From Gammaproteobacteria bacterium (GTDB lineage Bacteria; Pseudomonadota; Gammaproteobacteria; Eutrophobiales; Eutrophobiaceae), in NCBI GenBank assembly GCA_018676275.1, contig JABHFC010000437.1, positions 1 to 7,967 of the forward strand: 7,967 nt of DNA. The letters run 5' to 3'. Below, in pieces: positions 1-5,618 of the stretch (position 1 is its first letter; each line of letters starts with the position of its first letter). The position numbers and the translations under genes were made by a program. The notes under the pieces are model-generated. The model searched no databases. It saw only the letters and a program-made list of their open reading frames with translations, and was not told the DNA's origin.

Positions 1-1347
1 GCGAGATTGGCGGATCAATATAATGAACCTGGTCAGTTTACAACTTTCTCAGGATATGAATGGTCGTCCATGCCCAATGGCAATAATTTGCACCGAGTTG
101 TAATTTTTAAAGATGGTGTAGATAAAGTAACTAAAGTAATTCCCTTTTCAGCTATAGATAGTTCTGATCCTGAGGATCTTTGGCAATTTCTTGAGGAATA
201 TGAAAGAAATACCGGAGGAGAAGTACTCGCTATTCCTCACAATCCCAATGTCAGCAACGGCTTAATGTTTTCACCGCAAAAGCTGGATGGAAGCGAACTG
301 GATAATCCTTATGCGTCTTTACGAGCACGTTGGGAACCGATAGTCGAGGTGACACAGACTAAAGGTGATAGTGAATCACATCCTTTCTTATCTCCTACTG
401 ATGAATTCGCTGACTTTGAGAAATGGGATAGTGTCAATATCGATGGTAGTACACCGAAACAAGACTGGATGCTGAAATACGAATATGCTCGATCGGCTTT
501 GAAAATGGGACTGGAATACAAGCAGAGTCTGAAAGTTAATCCCTTTAAATTTGGCATGATTGGCAGCACTGATTCCCATACGTCCCTGTCGACTGCCGAT
601 GAAAACAACTGGTACGGCAAATTCCCCCTGGAACGACCAAAACCTGAACGAGCAACATCATCAATGCCGCCATTTTATGATTACTGGCGTTTGGGAGCTG
701 CAGGCTACGCTGCAGTATGGGCACAGGAAAATACCCGGGAATCGATATTTGCGGCAATGAAGCGACGCGAAGTATACGCCAGTACCGGACCACGCATTGT
801 CCTGCGATTTTTTGCGGCCTGGGACTTTCTGCCTGATGATATATATCGTCCAGATTATATCGATATTGCCTATAAGCAGGGTGTGCCTATGGGTGCTGAG
901 CTGACAAAACCGGATAGACGCAACGCACCAAGATTTATGATATCAGCGGTAAAAGATCCTCATGGAGCCAACCTGGACAGGATCCAGGTTATTAAAGGCT
1001 GGCTTGATGAAAACGGCAAGTCACAGGAAAAGATATTCGATGTAGCATTATCTGATGACCGCAAGCTTAGCCGTTTAACAGGAAAAGCACCTGAGGTTGG
1101 TAATACTGTGATTGTCAGTGAAGCTACGTACAGTAATAGCATTGGTGATGCGCAATTGCTGAGTTATTGGCGAGATCCTGAGTTTGATCCGGATACACCT
1201 GCCTTTTATTACGTTAGAGTTCTGGAGATTCCAACTCCCCGATGGACAGCATATGATGCCAGATTCTTTAATCTGGATTTGCCCGACGACATCACTATGT
1301 GGCAACAGGAGCGAGCCTATTCATCCCCGATCTGGTACTCACCATAA
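1..1347 (+). CDS. DUF3604 family protein, C-terminal part (5' end outside window)
   Basis: The frame is open from base 1 and ends at TAA 1345-1347, giving 448 codons with no clear start. The TTG at 7 is in frame but lies inside conserved-looking sequence, so the gene is partial. Recognition rests on features I associate with DUF3604. These include AIPHN (residues 77-81 counted from base 1), GSTDSHT (188-194), a REVYASTGPRI segment, GVPMGAE, a VIKGW segment, and a C-terminal run of FYYVRVLEIPTPRWT followed by YSSPIWYSP right at the end. The histidines and aspartate in PHN and STDSHT look like metal ligands of a PHP-type metal-dependent hydrolase. That catalytic role is inference, because the family has no well-established biochemistry. 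Full-length members are usually about 600-700 aa, so a third or so is missing upstream, probably with a signal peptide. The C-terminus looks intact. It faces the next gene tail-to-tail with 17 bp between stop codons. Confidence 0.88.
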   Translation, partial: ARLADQYNEPGQFTTFSGYEWSSMPNGNNLHRVVIFKDGVDKVTKVIPFSAIDSSDPEDLWQFLEEYERNTGGEVLAIPHNPNVSNGLMFSPQKLDGSELDNPYASLRARWEPIVEVTQTKGDSESHPFLSPTDEFADFEKWDSVNIDGSTPKQDWMLKYEYARSALKMGLEYKQSLKVNPFKFGMIGSTDSHTSLSTADENNWYGKFPLERPKPERATSSMPPFYDYWRLGAAGYAAVWAQENTRESIFAAMKRREVYASTGPRIVLRFFAAWDFLPDDIYRPDYIDIAYKQGVPMGAELTKPDRRNAPRFMISAVKDPHGANLDRIQVIKGWLDENGKSQEKIFDVALSDDRKLSRLTGKAPEVGNTVIVSEATYSNSIGDAQLLSYWRDPEFDPDTPAFYYVRVLEIPTPRWTAYDARFFNLDLPDDITMWQQERAYSSPIWYSP

Positions 1348-1360
1348 CTGATTTAATTCA
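1348..1360. repeat. Left arm of a 13-bp perfect inverted repeat around the 117-aa gene
   Basis: CTGATTTAATTCA begins directly after the DUF3604 stop codon. Its exact reverse complement is at 1743-1755. The match ends at both sides (1347/1756 and 1361/1742 do not pair). The arm lies 4 nt beyond the TAG stop of the 117-aa gene. It also contains a small imperfect dyad of its own (CTGA..TCAG), which could form a weak stem between the two convergent genes, but there is no T-run typical of an intrinsic terminator. Confidence 0.6.
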
Positions 1361-1364
1361 GGCT

Positions 1365-1718
1365 CTATTTGACCAGGTATGAGCGAACTTGAATTTTATC
1401 CAGCAATCCCATCTCCATAATCCACATGCACAAAACTATACGGGCTCCAGGCGTCATTTCTTTAATAAGTTTCAATTGAGCATCAGGATTGTTTTTCAAT
1501 TTTTTGAGTTGATTAACACCTTTGGAAATAGTGTCTGTAATATCTTTGTTCAGATTTAGATCGACAATATCTACCTGATTCGCCTGTTCGACAGTCTCTT
1601 CTCCGAATAAGAAACTCAATTCTTCGTTTTGACGTCTGCTGACCTCAATCGATTCTGATAGATCGGGACCAGAATCTTCAGGGGTATATTTATCAATCTC
1701 TTTATTGTCAGGCTGCAC
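1365..1718 (-). CDS. Hypothetical small protein, 117 aa
   Basis: I do not recognise this protein. It starts with GTG (1716-1718) and ends with TAG (1365-1367). The frame has a stop 15 nt upstream of the GTG and no early ATG, so GTG is the only reasonable start. A weak GAAG lies 6 nt before it. The first ~55 residues are acidic, rich in S/E/D and look disordered (PEDSGPDLSESIE, then FLFGEETVEQ). The middle (about 56-80) has alternating aspartates and lysines (DLNLNKDITD, KLKNNPD). The C-terminal ~35 residues form a more hydrophobic segment, ARIVLCMWIMEMGLL, ending in a basic VRSYLVK tail. That segment is too polar and short to be a confident membrane helix, and there is no signal peptide, so a cytoplasmic location is inferred. 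A credible promoter (1768-1797) supports a real gene. It is transcribed divergently from the PP2C phosphatase. A role as phosphorylation target of the nearby kinase is only a guess. Confidence 0.7.
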   Translation of the reverse strand: MQPDNKEIDKYTPEDSGPDLSESIEVSRRQNEELSFLFGEETVEQANQVDIVDLNLNKDITDTISKGVNQLKKLKNNPDAQLKLIKEMTPGARIVLCMWIMEMGLLDKIQVRSYLVK

Positions 1719-1729
1719 TTTAGTCTTCG

Positions 1730-1751
1730 TTTAATTTAAATTTGAATTAAA
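1730..1751. repeat. 22-bp near-perfect AT-rich palindrome in the leader of the 117-aa gene
   Basis: The arms TTTAATT (1730-1736) and AATTAAA (1745-1751) surround TAAATTTG, whose AAATTT core is itself palindromic. Only one base pair in the whole dyad is mismatched. It sits 12 nt before the GTG start and inside the predicted 5' UTR. It could be an operator or a weak RNA hairpin. Because it is almost purely A/T, it may also be compositional. Confidence 0.4.
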
Positions 1752-1755
1752 TCAG
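1743..1755. repeat. Right arm of the 13-bp perfect inverted repeat
   Basis: TGAATTAAATCAG is the exact reverse complement of 1348-1360. It overlaps the palindrome at 1730-1751 and lies between the predicted transcription start (about 1761, minus strand) and the GTG of the 117-aa gene. In the mRNA this arm would be in the 5' leader and the other arm just after the stop codon, so the two could pair. No target-site duplication is visible outside the arms. Confidence 0.6.
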
Positions 1756-1767
1756 CTGTACTGGCTT

Positions 1768-1797
1768 ATTACACCTTAATTCAGACACGGCTTTCAA
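1768..1797 (-). promoter_or_regulatory. Sigma-70-like promoter for the 117-aa gene
   Basis: On the minus strand, TTGAAA (1792-1797) is followed after 18 bp by TGTAAT (1768-1773). Each hexamer matches the consensus at 5 of 6 positions. Transcription would start near 1761, giving a leader of about 43 nt that contains the right inverted-repeat arm and the palindrome. Confidence 0.5.
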
Positions 1798-2120
1798 TAC
1801 CTTAAAGTCAGTTATCATTGGTTCAGAACGTTAAAAAAGAGCTAACTAATTGATAATGCAGGAAAGCTCAGTATTCACTCCTGATTTACCAGTTATCAGA
1901 AGGAAATTGAAAGTAGAATATCTGTTTCTCGGACAATTATTATAACCTGCAATTATTCACAAAAAATCTATAATATTCACACTTATTAAAGAGTTATATA
2001 ATATTTATTAATGGGACAAGAAGTATTTTTGTAATCATAAATAATTATATTTTTTATATAGGAATAGCCCAGCAGATGAACAGTTAAGCTGAAGGTGTAT
2101 TTAGAGCTTTATAAGAATAG

Positions 2121-2150
2121 TTAAAGCATATTAGTATTGTTGTTTACAAT
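2121..2150 (+). promoter_or_regulatory. Possible promoter for the PP2C phosphatase gene
   Basis: TTAAAG (2121-2126, 3 of 6 to the -35 consensus) and TACAAT (2145-2150, 5 of 6 to the -10 consensus) are separated by 18 bp. A start near 2157 would give a leader of about 30 nt. The -35 is poor, so this promoter would be weak or activator-dependent. An alternative -10, TATAAG at 2110-2115, has no good -35. Confidence 0.3.
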
Positions 2151-2187
2151 GCGTTGGATTTTGGAATAAGTAATAGTCATCAATAAC

Positions 2188-3183
2188 ATGAATATAGATT
2201 GGAAAGAATATTTTGATAACGCCTGTAAAGGCGAGGATATGTGGGGTAATTACAAAACTGCAAATGGAAGAATTTATGTAGTTGTGGACGGAGCCTCAAA
2301 TCATGATGGAACCCAGACCGGGGCAGACGTCGCTCGATTGGTACACGACAGATTGCGAGAACATTCTCCGAAATTACATCGCAGTAGTGAGTTAAGAGAG
2401 CTGTTGCATTCAATCAACGCTGAATCGACAAAAGTAAATGAGGGTGCCTATGCCGCAATGGCAGGTGTCTTGCACAGGGGCACTAACTTGTATGCTTTTG
2501 GCGCAGGTGATGTGGCCATCATTGCGAAAAAAATAAACGGAAAATTAATACAGGTACTGCCTTTAGATTTGACTATGCAAAAAGAAGAGGCAGAAGAACG
2601 TGCAAAGTCTGAAATAGGTCATGTGGTAAATAACGTTAGTATTACTACCCTGAATTATACTCAAAGGATTAAGCAATACATGAATCATGGTTTGTCCAAC
2701 GCCGTAGGGATGGGGGATGAATTCTTTTTGCATGATAAATACTTTGATGCGAAATCAGGCACTGCGATGGTAATAGCTTCAGACGGAGTGACGGATCCTT
2801 TTATGGACCCGCAAAGTGAGGCTGGAAATATTCCGGAATCTGAGGCTGAAAAACTATACGAGTTGTTTGCTGATAATGCCAATGCAGATGAATCTGTAGT
2901 TGCTTTGGAAAATATGATCTGGGATACACGAGTTTCTCAAAAGAAAAAAATAAAGCCAGATGATAGAACTGCACTTTTTCTTTACATTAATGACGAGGAT
3001 GAAACAGCTAAAAAACCTCTGAATGTAAATGCCATGACAAATGAAAAGTTGGTAGATGCCCTTGTGAATAAACTGGAAGGAAGAAAAATGGCAGCTTTGG
3101 ATGTTGATGTGACCATGCCACTTTCTGATCTGGACGAATTATCTGCAATAGCCGCTGAATTGTCACGAAAGATCAAAAAATAA
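2188..3183 (+). CDS. PP2C-family Ser/Thr protein phosphatase
   Basis: This predicted soluble, Mg/Mn-dependent phosphatase of 331 aa would remove phosphate from Ser/Thr on proteins. The PP2C motifs appear in order. KGED (14-17) stands in for the N-terminal R..NED. VVDGAS (32-37) gives the metal-bridging D34-G35. GAYAAMAGVL (86-95) leads to GAGD (105-108). ASDGVTD (197-203) supplies D199. KPDDRTALF (256-264) replaces the usual DN.T with DDRT and keeps D258. All expected metal aspartates therefore seem present, so I expect an active enzyme. The core ends near residue 267. A 60-odd residue tail follows, with two likely amphipathic helices (about 280-298 and 310-331) and a basic RKIKK end. There is no signal peptide or membrane segment. 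The upstream Shine-Dalgarno is very weak (GGA 22 nt before ATG). ATG 2188 is preferred over Met18, which would remove the KGED motif. The gene runs tail-to-tail into the kinase, 19 bp away, so the two probably act on shared substrates (inference). Confidence 0.88.
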   Translation: MNIDWKEYFDNACKGEDMWGNYKTANGRIYVVVDGASNHDGTQTGADVARLVHDRLREHSPKLHRSSELRELLHSINAESTKVNEGAYAAMAGVLHRGTNLYAFGAGDVAIIAKKINGKLIQVLPLDLTMQKEEAEERAKSEIGHVVNNVSITTLNYTQRIKQYMNHGLSNAVGMGDEFFLHDKYFDAKSGTAMVIASDGVTDPFMDPQSEAGNIPESEAEKLYELFADNANADESVVALENMIWDTRVSQKKKIKPDDRTALFLYINDEDETAKKPLNVNAMTNEKLVDALVNKLEGRKMAALDVDVTMPLSDLDELSAIAAELSRKIKK

Positions 3184-3202
3184 AGTAACTAAAGGTAGTA
3201 AT

Positions 3203-4057
3203 CTAGATCAGCATATATTCCTTTGAGTTATTCATCAGAGTTGAATTTGGATAGAGCTTATTCATTACATTTTCAACTTCAATAGCGAATTTTGCTGCTG
3301 ACTGGAATCGATCTACATCCGATTTCGCCATAGCTTTGTCAACAATATCGGATACTTCCTTAGGTACATCAGGACGTAACTCGCGAATTGAAACAGGTGA
3401 CTTATTCAGTATCTGGTGAATGGTATTATCTTTGTTGAATGGATATTTTTTTGCGAGCATCCGATACATAGTTGAACCCATCGCAAAAATATCAGTAAGC
3501 TGGGTTATTTCTCTATCAGGATCGAAATGCTCCGGTGCCATGTATGCGATAGTCCCGGTATCTTTTACTGAAGGTTCTTCAATACTCTGGGATATACTAA
3601 AGTCAGTCAGTTTGGCAATGCCGTTTGCCGGATGATACATAATGTTTCCCGGCTTAATGTCACGATGAATGACACCGTGATAATGAATATACGCCAGGCC
3701 AATACAACACTTGTGGACGACAGCAAGGGTTTCATCGATACCCATTGGACCGACAGCAATCATATAATCGAGAATGGATCGTCCGGGAACAAATTCCATA
3801 ACAATATAATCCAGTCGACCATACTGAATGACATCATAGATACCCACAATATTTTCATGGGCATATTTACCTGCAATCGCAGCCTCATGATGAAATTCAC
3901 TCAGAGCATGCTTGATCTCTTCATCAGTCATTGATTCGGACTTTACCGATTTTATTGCAACCTGACGATCCATTACCGGATCATGGGCACGAAAGACCAC
4001 ACCGGAAGCGCCTTCTCCTAACTTATCTTCAATTTGATAACGACCAATACGTTTCAT
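3203..4057 (-). CDS. Hanks-type Ser/Thr protein kinase (soluble, DFS variant)
   Basis: This is a compact 284-aa kinase with a domain from Y7 to about residue 265. Visible elements are the glycine loop GEGASGVV (14-21), VAIK with K36, the helix-C Glu in HHEA (E58), and HRDIKPGN (131-138) with D133, K135 and N138. TDFS (151-154) stands where TDFG is expected. An activation segment with Thr/Ser sites leads to GTIAYMAPE (168-176), and TDIFAMG (188-194) follows. The conserved arginine near the end is in DRFQSA. All catalytic residues are present except that the DFG glycine is serine (codon AGT, one base from GGT). No transmembrane helix or sensor domain is attached, unlike PknB-type receptors, so it is probably cytoplasmic and controlled by a partner or by autophosphorylation. 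The C-terminus is a short polar tail (about 266-284). The ATG lacks a Shine-Dalgarno, and a nearby -10 hexamer suggests a very short leader. The neighbouring PP2C enzyme is the obvious antagonist (inference). Confidence 0.93.
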   Translation of the reverse strand: MKRIGRYQIEDKLGEGASGVVFRAHDPVMDRQVAIKSVKSESMTDEEIKHALSEFHHEAAIAGKYAHENIVGIYDVIQYGRLDYIVMEFVPGRSILDYMIAVGPMGIDETLAVVHKCCIGLAYIHYHGVIHRDIKPGNIMYHPANGIAKLTDFSISQSIEEPSVKDTGTIAYMAPEHFDPDREITQLTDIFAMGSTMYRMLAKKYPFNKDNTIHQILNKSPVSIRELRPDVPKEVSDIVDKAMAKSDVDRFQSAAKFAIEVENVMNKLYPNSTLMNNSKEYMLI

Positions 4058-4073
4058 ACTAATTTATGATTCT

Positions 4074-4105
4074 ATTATAGATACTATTTTTATAGCGATA
4101 GTATC
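4074..4105 (-). promoter_or_regulatory. -10 hexamer next to a 26-bp dyad upstream of the kinase
   Basis: A perfect TATAAT is on the minus strand at 4074-4079. Directly upstream is a perfect 8-bp inverted repeat, GATACTAT (4080-4087) and ATAGTATC (4098-4105), with a 10-bp spacer. The dyad occupies the spacer and the place where a -35 should be, and no TTGACA-like hexamer is present. This arrangement resembles an operator for an activator or repressor. Transcription would start near 4067, about 10 nt before the kinase ATG. A second perfect minus-strand TATAAT is at 4127-4132, also without a good -35. Confidence 0.4.
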
Positions 4106-4106
4106 G

Positions 4107-4180
4107 AATGCAATGCATGATCGTCCATTATAGGACAGAAAAAGACATGAATGCATTACTGAAATAAGGTAAATGCAATG
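4107..4180. repeat. Cluster of AATGCA motifs upstream of the kinase
   Basis: AATGCA occurs at 4107-4112, 4112-4117 (overlapping by one base), 4150-4155 and 4172-4177, all on the plus strand. The 9-bp AATGCAATG is exactly duplicated at 4107-4115 and 4172-4180. Four copies in 74 bp of non-coding DNA is more than expected by chance. They may be regulator-binding sites, but no known regulator is implied. Confidence 0.3.
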
Positions 4181-4211
4181 TTTATGCCTGTTCGAAGTAT
4201 TTAACTTCTGG

Positions 4212-5519
4212 CTACGATTGCGAGTCAGACAGATTTTTAGTACACAGCCAATAGTAAATCGGTAAACCGGAAAGTAGTAATAACAAACCATATGCGACTA
4301 CTTCTAAACCGGATCCGACAATGGCAAACAACGAAAATGCTAGCGCAATTATTGCAATAAAAAATGATTTCAGGTTTTTATTTCGTTCAGATAATAAATC
4401 GCGCCGCTGCAATACAATTTCCGCTAGCGCCGAAGCAGTATAAGGTAGAAGAGTAGTTAAGGTAGAAAGCAGGATAAGTAATTCAAATGTAGCCATCAAT
4501 CCTTTTGAATAATTCATAATAATTAGAGCAGATGATAAGAGTCCGGAAACAATAAGCGCAAAGGCAGGAGCACCTGAAGTATTAAGTTTTGCAAATCTGG
4601 CAGGAAATAGTTTATCGACAGCTATGGCCCGACTTATCATTCCACCTACGAGAATTTGACCATTGAGTGAACCTGCAATTGATATAATCGCGCCTGCTGC
4701 CACCAGACCAGCACCCCAGGGACCAAATATGAGCGATGCTGCATCGGCGAAAGGGGACGTGGATCCTGTCAGGTCTTCTGTAGATATTAAGGCCATAACT
4801 CCATAGGTCGCCATCATATATACAATCGTTACCGTCAATGTACCGGCTATCAGCGCGCGTGGAATAGTTTTTTCCGGTTCGATCACATCGTCTGCTGGAA
4901 TGGTGACACCTTCAACACCAACGAAGGCCCACATAGTAAGCATGACAAGTCCTGCTATCAGTAACGGAAAAGGTTCGTCTTTTGGGTTTGTTGCAGGAAC
5001 GTTGGTGATATCGCCAAGTAGTAAGCCACAACCAGCGATGAGAAACAAAGGTAGTAGTTTTAATAATGTGGTAAGCAGTTGAAACATTCCCGCTGATTTA
5101 ACTCCGGCAACATTAATACCTGTAAGAAGCCAAATTATGGTCAGGGCAGAGCACGCGCTAATGATTGGTTGTGTTGAAACCTGCGGCAGGAAAACGCTGA
5201 AGTAACCGGTGAAGGCAACTGCGCCTGCGGCAACACCAGACCAGATAGATATCCAGTAACCCCAGGCAACGAGAAAACCTGGCAGATCGCCAAATGCTGT
5301 GCGGGTATATGCATAAGGTCCACCGAGTTTCGGTATGCGTTGAGCGAGAGAGCCTAACATCAGAGCAATAAACAAGGTGCCGCCGCCGGCAAATATCCAA
5401 CCAAGCAAACTCAAACTTCCATAGGGTGCCAGCACTGACGGTAGAAGAAAAATACCGTTTCCAATCATTGTTCCAACGACAAGTGCCCATGAACGCCAAA
5501 AGCCTAAACTTCTTTGCAT
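4212..5519 (-). CDS. APC-superfamily amino acid/polyamine antiporter (AdiC/PotE-like)
   Basis: This inner-membrane transporter of 435 aa, the usual length for the basic amino acid/polyamine antiporter family, has about twelve hydrophobic helices. Helix 1 carries the unwound substrate-binding motif GTMIGNGIFLLP (16-27), matching G.IMGSG.FLLP of AdiC. GGPYAYTRTAFG (66-77) is the family's conserved loop. Helix 6 has LTMWAFVGVEG (194-204), keeping the Trp and Glu (W197, E203) of the AdiC LWSFIGVES segment. Helix 8 has GSLNGQ (283-288), where AdiC as I recall it has GSLGGW, so the guanidinium-stacking Trp becomes Q288. The substrate is therefore probably not arginine/agmatine, and the exact amino acid is unknown. 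The start is well set: GGGGGAG lies 5 nt before the ATG. The gene has its own promoter at 5568-5595. It is 99 bp downstream of the protease gene and 154 bp upstream of the kinase gene on the same strand. No decarboxylase partner is in the window. Confidence 0.9.
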   Translation of the reverse strand: MQRSLGFWRSWALVVGTMIGNGIFLLPSVLAPYGSLSLLGWIFAGGGTLFIALMLGSLAQRIPKLGGPYAYTRTAFGDLPGFLVAWGYWISIWSGVAAGAVAFTGYFSVFLPQVSTQPIISACSALTIIWLLTGINVAGVKSAGMFQLLTTLLKLLPLFLIAGCGLLLGDITNVPATNPKDEPFPLLIAGLVMLTMWAFVGVEGVTIPADDVIEPEKTIPRALIAGTLTVTIVYMMATYGVMALISTEDLTGSTSPFADAASLIFGPWGAGLVAAGAIISIAGSLNGQILVGGMISRAIAVDKLFPARFAKLNTSGAPAFALIVSGLLSSALIIMNYSKGLMATFELLILLSTLTTLLPYTASALAEIVLQRRDLLSERNKNLKSFFIAIIALAFSLFAIVGSGLEVVAYGLLLLLSGLPIYYWLCTKNLSDSQS

Positions 5520-5524
5520 TCTAA

Positions 5525-5531
5525 CTCCCCC
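5525..5531 (-). promoter_or_regulatory. Strong ribosome-binding site of the antiporter gene
   Basis: GGGGGAG on the minus strand lies 5 nt before the ATG at 5517-5519. It is the strongest Shine-Dalgarno in the window and fixes the antiporter start. The kinase and phosphatase genes have almost none. Confidence 0.6.
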
Positions 5532-5567
5532 AAAATGAATAATGAAAGGAGTAATGAATATATTTTC

Positions 5568-5595
5568 ATTTTAAAGAGAACAATAAGTTTGTTAA
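5568..5595 (-). promoter_or_regulatory. Sigma-70-like promoter for the antiporter gene
   Basis: TTAACA (5590-5595, minus strand) and TAAAAT (5568-5573) are 16 bp apart, and each matches consensus at 5 of 6 positions. Transcription would start near 5561, about 41 nt before the ATG. This suggests the antiporter can be expressed separately from the protease gene upstream. I saw no clear terminator between them. Confidence 0.45.
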
Positions 5596-5618
5596 CTGGA
5601 TGATTTAATATCTTTTAT

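Larger units (their letters stand above)
1719..2187. other. AT-rich divergent intergenic region (469 bp)
   Basis: The region lies between the 117-aa gene (leftward) and the PP2C gene (rightward). It holds a leftward promoter (1768-1797) and a weaker rightward one (2121-2150). Between them I see no convincing gene. It carries a 9-bp direct repeat CAGTTATCA at 1809-1817 and 1890-1898, with the opposite orientation TGATAA at 1851-1856. From about 1935 to 2062 it is extremely AT-rich, with many TATAAT-like strings and a repeated ATTCACA (about 1955 and 1974). This stretch could act as UP-element, curved or silencer-bound DNA. Confidence 0.6.

Noticed and set aside
1348..1755. Insertion sequence or MITE around the 117-aa gene
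   Set aside because: The inverted repeats are real, but there is no transposase, no target-site duplication and no other copy in the window, so a mobile-element call is not justified.
1856..1945. 29-codon ORF (+) in the AT-rich intergenic region
   Set aside because: There is no Shine-Dalgarno at a usable distance, no recognisable motif, and its length is expected by chance.
3184..3202. Shared bidirectional terminator between phosphatase and kinase genes
   Set aside because: The 19-bp gap and flanking bases contain no GC-rich stem or T-run, so no intrinsic terminator can be supported.
4194..4208. Possible terminator hairpin GAAGT-N5-ACTTC after the antiporter gene
   Set aside because: The 5-bp stem is AT-rich and has no following T-run on the minus strand, so it is too weak to call.
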